Shown: positions 53,714-63,266, counted from the first letter of the stretch. The stretch is DNA of 64,000 nucleotides from Gracilimonas sp040117685 (GCF_040117685.2 NZ_JBEDYP020000013.1:278588-342587), one strand, 5' to 3'. Notes: a model not told the origin generated them from the letters alone. Translations and numbers: made by a program.

Positions 53714-54226
53714 ATGAGGGTAAAAAAATATCTTATTAAGGTTGTGCTCATCATAACCTATATAATTTTTCATCTATACCTTCTTCGTCCTGTTCGGACT
53801 GCCTTATTCCAATATCAGGTTAATAAGGGTTTGATTGAATCTGTGCAGTCAAGTCAGGATCTTTCTCTCCAAAAGCTGGATACCCGCCTGGCCGTATTCA
53901 AGTATTCAAAAGGAAATACGGTAAAACTTTTTTCCTACAAAATCCCCTTTGGTTATTTCTTTTTTCTGGGGATCATCGGACTTATTCTGATTGGAGCAGA
54001 GAATAAATTCTTTGTTGTATTGATAACAGCCCATGGCTTTGTCTTATTTATCTCCACACTGATTTTTTGGATGAACCCAGCCCAACATCCATGGATGTTT
54101 CATGTTCTTGATTTTCTTTCAACCTACTTGGCTCCTTTATCAGCATTGGGAGTTATTCCATTGGCGCTGTATCATAGGAGAAGAAATGAAGATTCTGTCA
54201 CTCAGGGCCTTTCAGCGAAGGGCTGA
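53714..54226 (+). CDS. Small membrane protein of unknown function
   Basis: A 170-residue protein with about four hydrophobic helices (near residues 6-24, 78-97, 100-120 and 136-152). An exposed loop near 35-70 follows the first helix. I do not recognise a family. It diverges from ugd (116-bp gap) and its last codons, LSAKG and stop, are formed by the left arm and loop of a hairpin that belongs to repeat R2b, so the C-terminus was probably set by repeat insertion. Whether it takes part in polysaccharide synthesis is unknown. Confidence 0.65.
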   Translation: MRVKKYLIKVVLIITYIIFHLYLLRPVRTALFQYQVNKGLIESVQSSQDLSLQKLDTRLAVFKYSKGNTVKLFSYKIPFGYFFFLGIIGLILIGAENKFFVVLITAHGFVLFISTLIFWMNPAQHPWMFHVLDFLSTYLAPLSALGVIPLALYHRRRNEDSVTQGLSAKG

Positions 54227-54778
54227 ACCCCTTCGCTTGTGTACCGGAAGCAGTCTAATCCTTACCAACTGTTCGTCATCCCGGACGCAGTGTAACGGAG
54301 ATCCGGGATCTGGTTTTCTCATGGGACAATAGAGTACATCCCAACTCGATTTCCCCGACCTCTCTTCTCGATAATCGGGACTCTTTCGCAAGGAGAGACT
54401 TTTCTGCGCCAAGCTAGGTTAGGTATATGAATAAGTAACCGTTTTCTTTTACTTTCTAAATGAAGGTAGAAGCCTGTCTCATACAGCCCCGTCATCCCGT
54501 ACGAAGCATAGCGGAGATACGGGATCTCCCTAAATGATTTCTGAACTTAATCAAGGAGATCGCGGGTCTTTGCCCGTGATGACATGTTGTGTTGGTTGTC
54601 AACCCGCGGCGAATGCCCGGGATCTTGTTGCTTGATATAAATATGGTCGTTGATTTACATCTCATTTCGATTCCATGAGATTCTTCACTCCGTCCCGACT
54701 ACTCGGGACTTCGTTCAGAATAACATGGTTACTGTTAAACTTCCTTATGCTGCTCAGCAACAACGCCTTTCAGGTATA
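54214..54778. repeat. Composite intergenic repeat, right copy (unit R2b)
   Basis: Hairpin AGCGAAGGG/CCCTTCGCT (54214-54237), CGTCATCCCGGACGCAGTGT with GGAGATCCGGGATCTGG (54274-54314), CCCCGACCTCTC and TTTCGCAAGGAGAGACTTT (near 54354-54403), an extra CGTCATCCCGTACGAAGCAT element (54490-54527), an inverted copy (54558-54583), ACCCGCGGCGAATGCCCGGG (54603-54622), GAGATTCTTCACTCCG...TTCAGAATAACA (54677-54725) and CAGCAACAACGCCTTTCAGG. It is a longer version of R2a in the same orientation. Confidence 0.85.
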
Positions 54779-54983
54779 AAATATATCACATCGCAAATCG
54801 ATCTATCGATCATTCGGTTAATCGCAACTCGATAAGGATGCTATTCATTTTCCGGGGTTATTTCCAGGAAATTGCTGCGTCGCATCAGTTTTTAGCAAAG
54901 ACAACAATTGAAGAAAAAGAAATCAGAAGTATATATAAAGCTTAGAACCCCTAACACCTTGCCCCTAAAACCTAACACCTCTT
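54779..54983. other. Intergenic remainder before the dehydrogenase gene
   Basis: AT-rich sequence after repeat R2b, without a gene. It ends in a short tract of CCTAACACC-type repeats (about 54950-54978) next to the stop codon of the nucleotide-sugar dehydrogenase. Confidence 0.5.
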
Positions 54984-56315
54984 CTACGCTTTAAAAATAT
55001 GCTTTTCATCCTTAGGTGTAACACCCTTCATCGCATTTCGGGTATCGATAATACAATTGTTCCATTCTGCCAGTTCTGAGTAATCTATGGTGGAGTGATT
55101 GGTAGATATGATTACTGCATCAAATTTAGAAACGTCTTCTTCATTCCATTCAACGGATGTATGGCCGGTCCATTCTGCATGTTCCCGCGTAGGGAGTACT
55201 TCCGGAATAAACGGATCATAATAGGAAACTTCAGCACCAACTCTCTTTAACAGATCGAAAATTTTGAAGGTAGGAGACTCACGCATGTCATCCACGTCCG
55301 GCTTGTAGGCCAGACCGATTACCAACACCTTACTTCCATTCATCGCCTTTTTATGGGCATTCATAGCCAGCATGGCCTGATCGATCACATACTGCGGCAT
55401 ATTGGTATTCACCTCGCCGGCCAGCTCAATAAAACGAGTATGCTTCTCAAACTCCCGGGCTTTCCAGGTCAGGTAAAAAGGGTCGATGGGTATACAGTGC
55501 CCCCCCAATCCCGGACCCGGTGTGAACTTCATAAAGCCAAAAGGTTTCGTGTCTGCTGCATCCAATACTTCATGAACATCAATACCCATAGCTTCATACA
55601 CCACCTTCAGTTCATTCACCAGGGCTATGTTTACAGATCGAAAAATGTTTTCAGTTAACTTTACTGCTTCCGCAGTCTTGCAATCAGTAACCGGAACCGT
55701 TTGAACAATAGCCGTGTCGTACATGGCTGTAGCTAACTTCAGCGCATCTTCTCCATGTCCACCCACCACTTTTGGAATTTTGGCGGTATTAAAGTTCGGA
55801 TTGCCCGGATCTTCCCGCTCCGGACTATAAGCCACATAAAAATCTTCGCCCGCTTTGAGCCCTGAATTCTTTTCCAGGATAGGAATCATTAATTCCTCGG
55901 TAGTTCCCGGCCAGGTAGTAGATTCCAGAATTACCAATTGTCCTTTTCTCAGGTATTTAGATACTGTTTCTGTGGTTTGCTCCACATAACTCATATCCGG
56001 CTCCCGATGATGGTCCAGTGGGGTAGGAACACAGAGTAAAATGGCATCTGCCTCATCGAGACGTGAAAAATCTGTAGTAGCATTACAGCGTTCTGATTTG
56101 GACAATACCTTCATCATCTCCGATCCAAGGTGTTTGATGTAAGGAATTCCATTTTTCAGTTTATCAACCTTCTGCTGGTCTATGTCATACCCAATTACCG
56201 GGAGACCCGCCTGATGAAAGGTCCACATTAAAGGTAACCCTACATACCCCAAACCAATGATTCCAACTCTGTATTCTTTGTCTTCAATTTTTTGAAGCAA
56301 GTTGCTTAAGCTCAT
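54984..56315 (-). CDS. UDP-N-acetylhexosamine 6-dehydrogenase (WbpA/WecC-like)
   Basis: A 443-residue nucleotide-sugar dehydrogenase. The NAD motif GLGYVGLPLMW is at residues 21-31, YSPEREDPGNPNF near 163-175 replaces the REG segment of Ugd, and the catalytic Cys274 lies in GPGLGGHCIPIDPFYLTW. This pattern is that of enzymes oxidising UDP-GlcNAc or UDP-ManNAc to the uronic acid. Together with the Gfo/Idh oxidoreductase and the aminotransferase to its left it could start a UDP-diacetamido-uronate pathway. Which hexosamine is used cannot be settled from sequence. Confidence 0.9.
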   Translation of the reverse strand: MSLSNLLQKIEDKEYRVGIIGLGYVGLPLMWTFHQAGLPVIGYDIDQQKVDKLKNGIPYIKHLGSEMMKVLSKSERCNATTDFSRLDEADAILLCVPTPLDHHREPDMSYVEQTTETVSKYLRKGQLVILESTTWPGTTEELMIPILEKNSGLKAGEDFYVAYSPEREDPGNPNFNTAKIPKVVGGHGEDALKLATAMYDTAIVQTVPVTDCKTAEAVKLTENIFRSVNIALVNELKVVYEAMGIDVHEVLDAADTKPFGFMKFTPGPGLGGHCIPIDPFYLTWKAREFEKHTRFIELAGEVNTNMPQYVIDQAMLAMNAHKKAMNGSKVLVIGLAYKPDVDDMRESPTFKIFDLLKRVGAEVSYYDPFIPEVLPTREHAEWTGHTSVEWNEEDVSKFDAVIISTNHSTIDYSELAEWNNCIIDTRNAMKGVTPKDEKHIFKA

Positions 56316-56533
56316 TAGAGTAATTTCGTTTGCCGAGTTTGATTTTCAGACAATTAATGTACAGAGATTTCAATTCTTTAAGAAGCTTGATTTATCGGGT
56401 TTATCTAAAGTAGTAAATGCGTTTCGGATTTGCAGAAGTAGTACTGTTTATAAATAATTCACTCCTTCAAACTAAAAAAGCCACAAAATTGTGGCTTTCT
56501 CTATACTTCATTCTTTGATAAACTTATCACAGT

Positions 56534-57751
56534 TTATGTAGAAGAGTATTCCCGTTTTTCACGATTAATACTTTCATCGGAAGAATTCTTTCCTTCATTG
56601 GAGCTGGAAGATATCTCCTGCGTCTCCTTTCGCAATTCCTGAAGAGTTTTATGAGTATCAAGATGCGCCTCAATATCAAAACCAATGCCTTTTAACAATC
56701 TACGCTTGAAGCCATTAGTAGGAAGGAATAAAAACATGGACAGCAGTGTAGTTAAAAATACCAGATTAATATCCAGCTGCTTAACACTGATAGCAATTAA
56801 TGTGATAAAAATACTGCAACCGTATAGCAGAATAGAGGTAACTTTATGTCCGAATCCTGCCGATAATATAGAATGGTGGACGTGATCTCTTCCGGGGTTA
56901 AATGGTGATTTACCTCTTCTGATTCGTTTATAGAATACCGTAAAGGTATCAAATAATGGAAGAGCTAAGATAGCTACCGGTAAAATTGGAGATGTAGCTC
57001 CAAACACTTCTGTATAGGCAGCATTCCCATTCAGTCCTACAAAATTAATAGCCAATACAGCCAGTAGAAATCCCACTACCAGCGACCCGGTATCACCCAT
57101 AAAAATTTCAGCCGGGTTGAAATTGTATTTCAAATATGCTGCAAGTGAAACCAATAATACAAATGATATAGTTGCCAAGGCTAGTTCTCCGGCTACATAA
57201 AAGCCTAAGCCAAAAAAGAAGGATGCAATTATGCCGGTTCCGGCAGCCAGACCATCAATTCCATCAATGAGGTTATAGGAATTGACAACTACTATAAGGG
57301 TAAAAGTAGTTAATGCCACACTTACCCAATATGGTATTTCATGTACCCCAAAAACGCCATAAAAATTGTCTATGTACATTCCACACCCAAAGATGAGCAA
57401 ACCGGCCACCACCAGCTCCATAACCAGCTTGGTTTTGGCAGATAAATCAACAATATCATCCTTAAGTCCTGTAAAAAAGAGTAGTATCATTGCCGCTGAA
57501 AAGTACGGATATCCCTCCATGTGCTCAGCAAACCCGCTAATAGAAAATCCTACAAAAAATGCCAGGAATATGGCCACCCCACCTAATGTAGGAACATAAC
57601 GGTCGTGTAATTTGCGGTCATTATCCGGTTTGTCATAAAAATCGCTGTGGTAAGCAACTCTTCTTAAAATGGGGACAGAAAAATAAGCTATCCCAAAAGC
57701 AACGATTGCCCCCGTCAGGACCTGTATTAATTGTACATTCATATCGGCCAA
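56534..57751 (-). CDS. Undecaprenyl-phosphate sugar-1-phosphate transferase (WecA/TagO-like)
   Basis: A 405-residue polyprenol-phosphate GlcNAc-1-phosphate transferase that starts glycan assembly on the inner face of the membrane. About 10-11 helices are visible. Family motifs are DNDRKLHDRYVPTLGGVAIF (residues 43-62), FFTGLKDDIVDLS near 91-103, NLIDGIDGLAAG near 159-170, EIFMGDTGSLVVGF near 215-228 and the GRDHVHHSIL loop near 289-298. The C-terminal tail is hydrophilic and Ser/Glu-rich. It is the first-step enzyme for the wzx/wzy cluster on its right, read in the same direction. Confidence 0.93.
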   Translation of the reverse strand: MADMNVQLIQVLTGAIVAFGIAYFSVPILRRVAYHSDFYDKPDNDRKLHDRYVPTLGGVAIFLAFFVGFSISGFAEHMEGYPYFSAAMILLFFTGLKDDIVDLSAKTKLVMELVVAGLLIFGCGMYIDNFYGVFGVHEIPYWVSVALTTFTLIVVVNSYNLIDGIDGLAAGTGIIASFFFGLGFYVAGELALATISFVLLVSLAAYLKYNFNPAEIFMGDTGSLVVGFLLAVLAINFVGLNGNAAYTEVFGATSPILPVAILALPLFDTFTVFYKRIRRGKSPFNPGRDHVHHSILSAGFGHKVTSILLYGCSIFITLIAISVKQLDINLVFLTTLLSMFLFLPTNGFKRRLLKGIGFDIEAHLDTHKTLQELRKETQEISSSSNEGKNSSDESINREKREYSST

Positions 57752-57829
57752 TTATTAAAAACCCTCTATATATGATTTCTCAAGGCATCAAATATAAGAC
57801 ATTTCTCATTAAAACATAATGAACAAAAT

Positions 57830-58672
57830 TTAACTCGATTTGAAGACCAAGCTTCTTTGGCTGTATAAAAATTTATTTATAACCCTGGGCATATGTCTAC
57901 TTGCTAATCTTAACAAAGGAAAAATTAACCTGTAAGAAAATCCATGAAGAGCCAGAGTGCCTTCCCAATAAATTTTGAATTCTGAAAAAGATTTATTTTT
58001 AGACCTTCTGTCAAAAAAAGAATGGTTCTTTCTGTACTTCAAAATGGATTGATCTAAATTTGCAACCTTGTATCCCCTTTTTATAATTTCAAACCACAGA
58101 GCAATATCTTCGTTGCCGACAACAATTTTATCAATCGACTTGCTAGTGGTCTCTGTATAAGCTACATCCTTGAATATTTCTCTCTTAATCATAACGGCTG
58201 GATGGGCAAATGGTGATCCCTTGGGAATTTCGTTTTTAATTTCTTCAGTGTCAGCTGGAAATTTCCTGCAATATTGATTCCCATCTTCATCAAATTCTTT
58301 TATGCTTCCACCCAAAACTGCAATGTCCGGGTTTTCCTTTAGAAATCTTTTTTGCAAAAAAAATCTATTCGGTAAAGAGATATCATCAGCATCCATCCTT
58401 GCAATAAATTCACAGTTACAATATTCTACTCCATTATTCAAAGTAGCACCTAAACCCAGGTTTTTCTCTTGATACACTATTTTGAAATTATTCCCGATAA
58501 CTGTTCTGTATTTGTCTAATATTTTTTTTGTCCTTTTACTAACCGGTCCATCAACAACTAAAATAATTTCGTCTGGTTTCTCATACTGATCCTCCCAAAC
58601 ACTCTGAATTGCCCTATCTAAATGGTCTGGCGAATCATTTTTGTAAGTTGACATTAGAACAGATATTGTCAT
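57830..58672 (-). CDS. Glycosyltransferase family 2
   Basis: A 280-residue GT-A glycosyltransferase. MTISVLMSTYKNDSPDHLDRA opens the nucleotide-binding fold, IILVVDGPVSKRTKKIL follows, the metal-binding DxD-type motif is IARMDADDISLPNRF near residues 90-104, and the acceptor-side WFEIIKRGYKV lies near 199-209. It is typical of enzymes adding sugars to a lipid-linked repeat unit. Its start codon overlaps the stop of the preceding gene by one base, so the two are coupled. Confidence 0.9.
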   Translation of the reverse strand: MTISVLMSTYKNDSPDHLDRAIQSVWEDQYEKPDEIILVVDGPVSKRTKKILDKYRTVIGNNFKIVYQEKNLGLGATLNNGVEYCNCEFIARMDADDISLPNRFFLQKRFLKENPDIAVLGGSIKEFDEDGNQYCRKFPADTEEIKNEIPKGSPFAHPAVMIKREIFKDVAYTETTSKSIDKIVVGNEDIALWFEIIKRGYKVANLDQSILKYRKNHSFFDRRSKNKSFSEFKIYWEGTLALHGFSYRLIFPLLRLASRHMPRVINKFLYSQRSLVFKSS

Positions 58673-59706
58673 TATCCAAGTAGTTTTAATCTTAGCTTAT
58701 CTCTTCCTTTAATTTCTGATACGCCCCAGTATTCATCAACAATCTTTTTCTGATCTTCCGTAATGTCAGAATTAAATTCATCAAATGCCTTTATTATAAT
58801 AGCCATCTCTTTTCTAAGCTTCTCAACTTCATGATCAAAGCGGTATTCTTTAGATGGTTTGCCCTCTTTATCTGTGTATTCAATCTCTTGATTAAATATA
58901 TAATGAGGTTTATTTAAATAAATACAATAGCCAGTATGTGTTCCAACAGTATTCGACATAGTATAGTCTGATAACTGAATGATTGACTTTAGTCGAGATA
59001 AAAAATTTAGATCGTATTGGTGTCCTGCTGTAACAATATTGTAGCCACGTTGCCGGTATTGTTCAATGAAATTATTATCCCGAATATCTTTATAATAAGC
59101 ACAAACAAATACACTGTCGCAGCTGTATTCTGCTTTAATTCTATCAATTTCATCAAGTAAGTGATCTTGATCAATGTTTACATTGAATCCCTTGATAGAA
59201 TGAGAAGGGAAAACAGTTAGTATCCTTCCAAACTTTTCTTTGATCTCAATGAACTGCTTATCGCTTAATAATGAATCTGCATAATGTATATATGGCCCGA
59301 TCTTAACAATAGGTTTTTTTACACCGGCATTTCTAAGATGTTCTTCTCGATTTTTTGAAAAGGTAACAACCGCTTTTGTAGTTTTTAAATGAGTAGCAAT
59401 TGGAACATGACTCCCGAGATATAAACCATGTTCTATTGCAAAATCAAATTTTTCAAGATTTGTATAATTCTTTAGCCAGTAGTAATGACCATAAAAGTTT
59501 GAATCTTTTACTGGTGCATCCGGATAAAAAGGCAGCTCTTTTGAAAGCACTTCATATTCAAAAATACTTTCCATTTTCCTTTTTTCTACCTCTTCCAGAA
59601 ACTCTTTTTTATTTAACAATTTATAGTACGAGTTGTATATACTCAATAAAAACTCGTTGTCTTTTAATATTTTTGTCAACAATCTTTTCACTCTATCGAA
59701 ATTCAT
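58672..59706 (-). CDS. Hypothetical protein of the polysaccharide cluster, possible glycosyltransferase-like fold
   Basis: A 344-residue soluble protein that I cannot place in a family. Visible pieces are a Lys-rich N-terminus, DFAIEHGLYLGSHVPIAT near residues 83-100, KIGPYIHYADSLLS near 136-149, GRILTVFPSHSIKGFNVNID near 161-180 and YNIVTAGHQYDLNFLSRL near 224-241. SDYTMSNTVGTHTGYCIYLN follows near 248-267. The layout of two alternating segments with GTHTGYCI resembles GT-B-type transferases or polymer modification proteins. It sits between the Wzy-like gene (14-bp overlap) and a GT2 gene (1-bp overlap), so a role in assembling the repeat unit is likely. Confidence 0.6.
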   Translation of the reverse strand: MNFDRVKRLLTKILKDNEFLLSIYNSYYKLLNKKEFLEEVEKRKMESIFEYEVLSKELPFYPDAPVKDSNFYGHYYWLKNYTNLEKFDFAIEHGLYLGSHVPIATHLKTTKAVVTFSKNREEHLRNAGVKKPIVKIGPYIHYADSLLSDKQFIEIKEKFGRILTVFPSHSIKGFNVNIDQDHLLDEIDRIKAEYSCDSVFVCAYYKDIRDNNFIEQYRQRGYNIVTAGHQYDLNFLSRLKSIIQLSDYTMSNTVGTHTGYCIYLNKPHYIFNQEIEYTDKEGKPSKEYRFDHEVEKLRKEMAIIIKAFDEFNSDITEDQKKIVDEYWGVSEIKGRDKLRLKLLG

Positions 59707-60820
59707 TTACTTCGTTCTTATAAATTAACTCTTGTGGTGGATTCGATAAGTCTTCAAAAAATATGGTTCGATATGGTATAGCCCCATGCTTTTCAAGAGC
59801 AAACAAATTTTGTAAAGAAAAGAAAATAAAAGACAGCAATACTATTACGTAGAAAAGTTGTTTACTCAATTTTTTATTGGCATATAGCAGCAAAGGAAGA
59901 GCAATAATATGCACGTAGTAGAGATAATATGTAACTCTTTCAGCCGGCATAAACCCTACAACCATATTTCCTAATATTAGGCCAGTTAAATAAATCTTGG
60001 CATAAATATTTTTTTTTAGATTTGGTAATGCAATAATGAAAATAAGAGCTAAAGCATTTCTAAATAAAATGGAAAGACCACTTCCTCCAAGCTCGACTTC
60101 AAAAAATCTTTGCCTAGCAGCATACAGCTCTCCATAATATGGGATCAATTCAATCATGCTGAAGATAGTTTCATAAAAAATTCCTCGCTGAAAGCCAACG
60201 TAGGTTACCCCGATTAAAAATATCCACCAAACCTTATTTAGTTTTATTAATCTGATGAAATAAACAAATACTAATAATAGTGAACTATAATGGAATAATG
60301 ATGCAATTATAATGCACATTAAATATTTATTCAGTTCTCCATCCCTAATATATTTTAATGAATATAAAAAAACCCCTAAAGCAATTCCCTGGCGCACTTG
60401 ATCGTTTGCCATAATCAGTAACCCAAGTGTTATAGCAAAATACACTCCCCACTTCAGAGAACTTTGTTCTTTAAGAGCAATGTAGATAAGAATGAATGTG
60501 ACTATTGAACTGATCAGTAATAAATAAAAATAGCCAATTTCACCAAATCTTGTCAAAGCTTTCGCTAAGTAGTAAAATCCGGGTTCCCAGTAAAATTCAG
60601 TCAGCCCAGGACTATAGTTAAGCAGATGTTTAAAGCTTCGATAATACCCATCATAATCATTCCCAACGAAAAACCTAAGTCCACAGAAAGCTATAATAAA
60701 AAATATAGACGTATGCTGTATTAGGTTACGACTTTCTCCTTTTGCTCGTTTACTTAAATCTATCAGATATAAGCTAATTATTAGTAAAACGCTATAATAT
60801 GTAGCTGATAGGATATACAA
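59693..60820 (-). CDS. wzy: EpsG/Wzy-like polysaccharide polymerase
   Basis: A 375-residue membrane protein with about ten helices and the EpsG-family opening FCGLRFFVGNDYDGYYRSFKH-like region near residues 49-68 (RFFVGNDYDGYY). DQVRQGIALGVFLYSLKYI near 140-158 and a further loop IASLFHYSSLLLVFVYFIRL near 172-191 follow; these Arg/His-bearing loops are conserved in EpsG/Wzy proteins. It would polymerise the lipid-linked repeat units in the periplasm. It overlaps the next gene by 14 bp and lies 11 bp after the Wzx-like gene. Confidence 0.82.
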   Translation of the reverse strand: MYILSATYYSVLLIISLYLIDLSKRAKGESRNLIQHTSIFFIIAFCGLRFFVGNDYDGYYRSFKHLLNYSPGLTEFYWEPGFYYLAKALTRFGEIGYFYLLLISSIVTFILIYIALKEQSSLKWGVYFAITLGLLIMANDQVRQGIALGVFLYSLKYIRDGELNKYLMCIIIASLFHYSSLLLVFVYFIRLIKLNKVWWIFLIGVTYVGFQRGIFYETIFSMIELIPYYGELYAARQRFFEVELGGSGLSILFRNALALIFIIALPNLKKNIYAKIYLTGLILGNMVVGFMPAERVTYYLYYVHIIALPLLLYANKKLSKQLFYVIVLLSFIFFSLQNLFALEKHGAIPYRTIFFEDLSNPPQELIYKNEVNEFR

Positions 60821-60831
60821 TTTCGAATTTA

Positions 60832-62097
60832 TTAATCTGTTTGTTTAATTCTTTGATTACTAATTTTCACGGACACATAAATTCTATAAACAAACTCAGA
60901 AATATAAGAGACAACAGTTATTCCAATAAAAACAAGTACTGAATCCAACATATTATTATAGTAAGCCAATAAAGTAAGGGAGACGTAAACAAATGTAGTT
61001 ACTAAAATACTGTAAAAAATATATTTGTTATGACCGAATGCTATAATAATATTTGATGAGATGTAACTGCTTACAGACAAAAACAACGGTGCTATTAAGA
61101 ATACTCTTAGTGGTAAAAGATCTATCGATTCTCCAATGAATAACAAAACTAGCTTGGGTAGAATTATATTTGTAATTGCTATCAGCACTATCATAGCTAA
61201 GAAAGAATATTTCAGTACCTTCCAAAATAAATCGACATTTCGGTCTTTTGCCATTTTTGGAAATAGTACCATTGATAATGTAGTAACTGGTTTTACTAAA
61301 AGGTTTGTGAATTTCGAACCCAAATCATAGATAACCACCTCTGACATTCCAACAAATGACCCAACTAAAATATAGCTGAACTTATCCTTTATAGATGCAA
61401 CAACTTTTGTGGAAAAAATTGGAAAGGCATCAACGGTGTAATATTTTAACCTATCATAAGATGGGATAAAAAAATTAAGTCCATCTTTAATAAAAATTAT
61501 ATACAGGGATATAACACCACCTAAAAAATACCCTATGGCCGTTAACAATGGTACTAAGTAATAGTCTGACTGACTTTTGATGAAAATAAATATTAAAGCA
61601 ACAAATAATGTTTTGGTCCCAATATTTATAAAAGATATTCTCTTCATTTTTTCTATTCCCTGAAAATAGAACTGGGGGAACAGTAGTTCATTAAAGACTA
61701 ACAAGAAAGAGAATATAAAAAGGTAGAAGTGTTCATTATAGGACGCAACAATATTAATTACCCCGATGTAAATCAGAAATGAAACCAAGCAAATTAACCC
61801 TCTGACAACGAGCACTGAGGAAACAATTTCTGATAGTTTGTCTTTATCTCCTCTATGAATTGAAACATCTTTTGCAGAAACCCTTTTAAAACCAAAATCA
61901 ATGGCCAAAGATGCGTAACTAGCCACAACCTGGGCAGTAATTACCAAACCATACAATTCTTTTCCTAATACCCTAACGAGATATGGATAGGTTAAAAGTG
62001 GAATTAGTACTACAAATATCTGTAGTAAGGATATATAGCCAAAATTTTCTACTATTACCTGGTTGTTATTTAATAAATTTTTAACTCTCTGTAGCAA
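60832..62097 (-). CDS. wzx: Wzx-type oligosaccharide flippase
   Basis: A 421-residue membrane protein with about 12-14 helices. The N-terminal stretch QIFVVLIPLLTYPYLVRVLG near residues 26-45, followed by YGLVITAQVVASYASLAIDFG, is the classic start of MOP-superfamily repeat-unit flippases (RfbX/Wzx). It moves undecaprenyl-linked repeat units to the periplasmic side. Base composition is visibly AT-rich like the neighbouring genes, as usual for O-antigen-type loci. It follows the GT4 gene by 9 bp. Confidence 0.9.
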   Translation of the reverse strand: MLQRVKNLLNNNQVIVENFGYISLLQIFVVLIPLLTYPYLVRVLGKELYGLVITAQVVASYASLAIDFGFKRVSAKDVSIHRGDKDKLSEIVSSVLVVRGLICLVSFLIYIGVINIVASYNEHFYLFIFSFLLVFNELLFPQFYFQGIEKMKRISFINIGTKTLFVALIFIFIKSQSDYYLVPLLTAIGYFLGGVISLYIIFIKDGLNFFIPSYDRLKYYTVDAFPIFSTKVVASIKDKFSYILVGSFVGMSEVVIYDLGSKFTNLLVKPVTTLSMVLFPKMAKDRNVDLFWKVLKYSFLAMIVLIAITNIILPKLVLLFIGESIDLLPLRVFLIAPLFLSVSSYISSNIIIAFGHNKYIFYSILVTTFVYVSLTLLAYYNNMLDSVLVFIGITVVSYISEFVYRIYVSVKISNQRIKQTD

Positions 62098-62106
62098 TCT
62101 ATGAGT

Positions 62107-63264
62107 CTATTTAAAAGTAGAAAGTATATTTTTATAGTAAGCAGTTCTGCTATTATTATTTTTATACTCGTTTAGAGCATTCTGCTTTAGATTATTTAAT
62201 TTATTATTGTCTTTCAAAGCGGCTTTAATCTTATTTGCTAAATCCTCAACAACAAAGGGTGTTGCAAGAATAGCACAATCATTATCTAATAGATCATTTG
62301 TTCCTGAAATGGAAAATGTTGCAATGGGTTTTTCCATCAACATAGCTTCCCTTAATATTCTGGATACTCCTTCTGAATAAGATGTTTGTAATATAATATC
62401 AGAGTGAGCCATATAATCTAAATAGTTATCCTTGTGTCCATGAACAAATAGAAATTTTGCAACTCCTAAATCTTCTGATACTTTATTAATTTGAGTTAAA
62501 TAATTTTCGTCAATTATACCACCTACCAAATGAAGTTCGCATTTTATATCCGATTTAATCAATTCATGGAGTAGTCTTACTGACAATACTTGGCCTTTCC
62601 TTTTTTGCAAGGAGCCTACATTTACCAAATTAATTTTATCTTTATTTTTTAGGTATGGAGGACTACTGAATTGAGATCTCAATACAGATTCTTCTTCACA
62701 TGAGGGTTCTATTACAATTTGTTTTCCTTCTAATTCATTAAATTCGCTAATACACTCCAAGGATTGAGTTTTAGATTGAAATAAAATCCTATCATAACTT
62801 TTAAATGATTCTAAATAGCTTTTTTTTGACTCTTCCTCATTATTAGAAAAGCTCTTTTTATAAGATTCAACTGATCCAGCATGGTTTTTGACAAAAATTG
62901 TATTTACATCATTTCTAAAATTAGAAACAAGTCTTTCATTTAACACGGATATATCAATTACATAATCATATTTATTGAAATCATCTTCTGAAATTTTCCC
63001 AAAATTGAATATTGAATAAACACTTCTAATTCTTGACTTGAATGGATTTTTAACTAACCTATTGTCTAAAAATTTGATTTTACTTAAAGCTAATTTCAAA
63101 AAATTACTATTATAAAACCTATATATAGATGGAGGATATTTTGCTACTCCGACATTTACTTTATATCCAAGGATGTTAAATGCTTCGATTAAATCTAATG
63201 CAGATGAAATCCCACCGCTTCTTCTTGAAATTGACGCGATTATAACTAAAACAGATTTCCTCAT
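62107..63264 (-). CDS. Glycosyltransferase family 4
   Basis: A 385-residue GT-B glycosyltransferase. The N-terminal domain starts MRKSVLVIIASISRRSGGIS with an acceptor-side Gly-rich loop. The C-terminal nucleotide-sugar domain opens KINLVNVGSLQKRKGQVLS near residues 211-229 and carries HLVGGIIDENY near 246-256, the SYSEGVSRILREAM motif near 298-311 with the paired Glu of GT4 enzymes, and CAILATPFVVEDLANKIK near 332-349. It is the first intact gene of the wzx-wzy run, reading left, directly after a decayed pyruvyltransferase gene. Confidence 0.9.
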   Translation of the reverse strand: MRKSVLVIIASISRRSGGISSALDLIEAFNILGYKVNVGVAKYPPSIYRFYNSNFLKLALSKIKFLDNRLVKNPFKSRIRSVYSIFNFGKISEDDFNKYDYVIDISVLNERLVSNFRNDVNTIFVKNHAGSVESYKKSFSNNEEESKKSYLESFKSYDRILFQSKTQSLECISEFNELEGKQIVIEPSCEEESVLRSQFSSPPYLKNKDKINLVNVGSLQKRKGQVLSVRLLHELIKSDIKCELHLVGGIIDENYLTQINKVSEDLGVAKFLFVHGHKDNYLDYMAHSDIILQTSYSEGVSRILREAMLMEKPIATFSISGTNDLLDNDCAILATPFVVEDLANKIKAALKDNNKLNNLKQNALNEYKNNNSRTAYYKNILSTFK

Positions 63265-63266
63265 GG

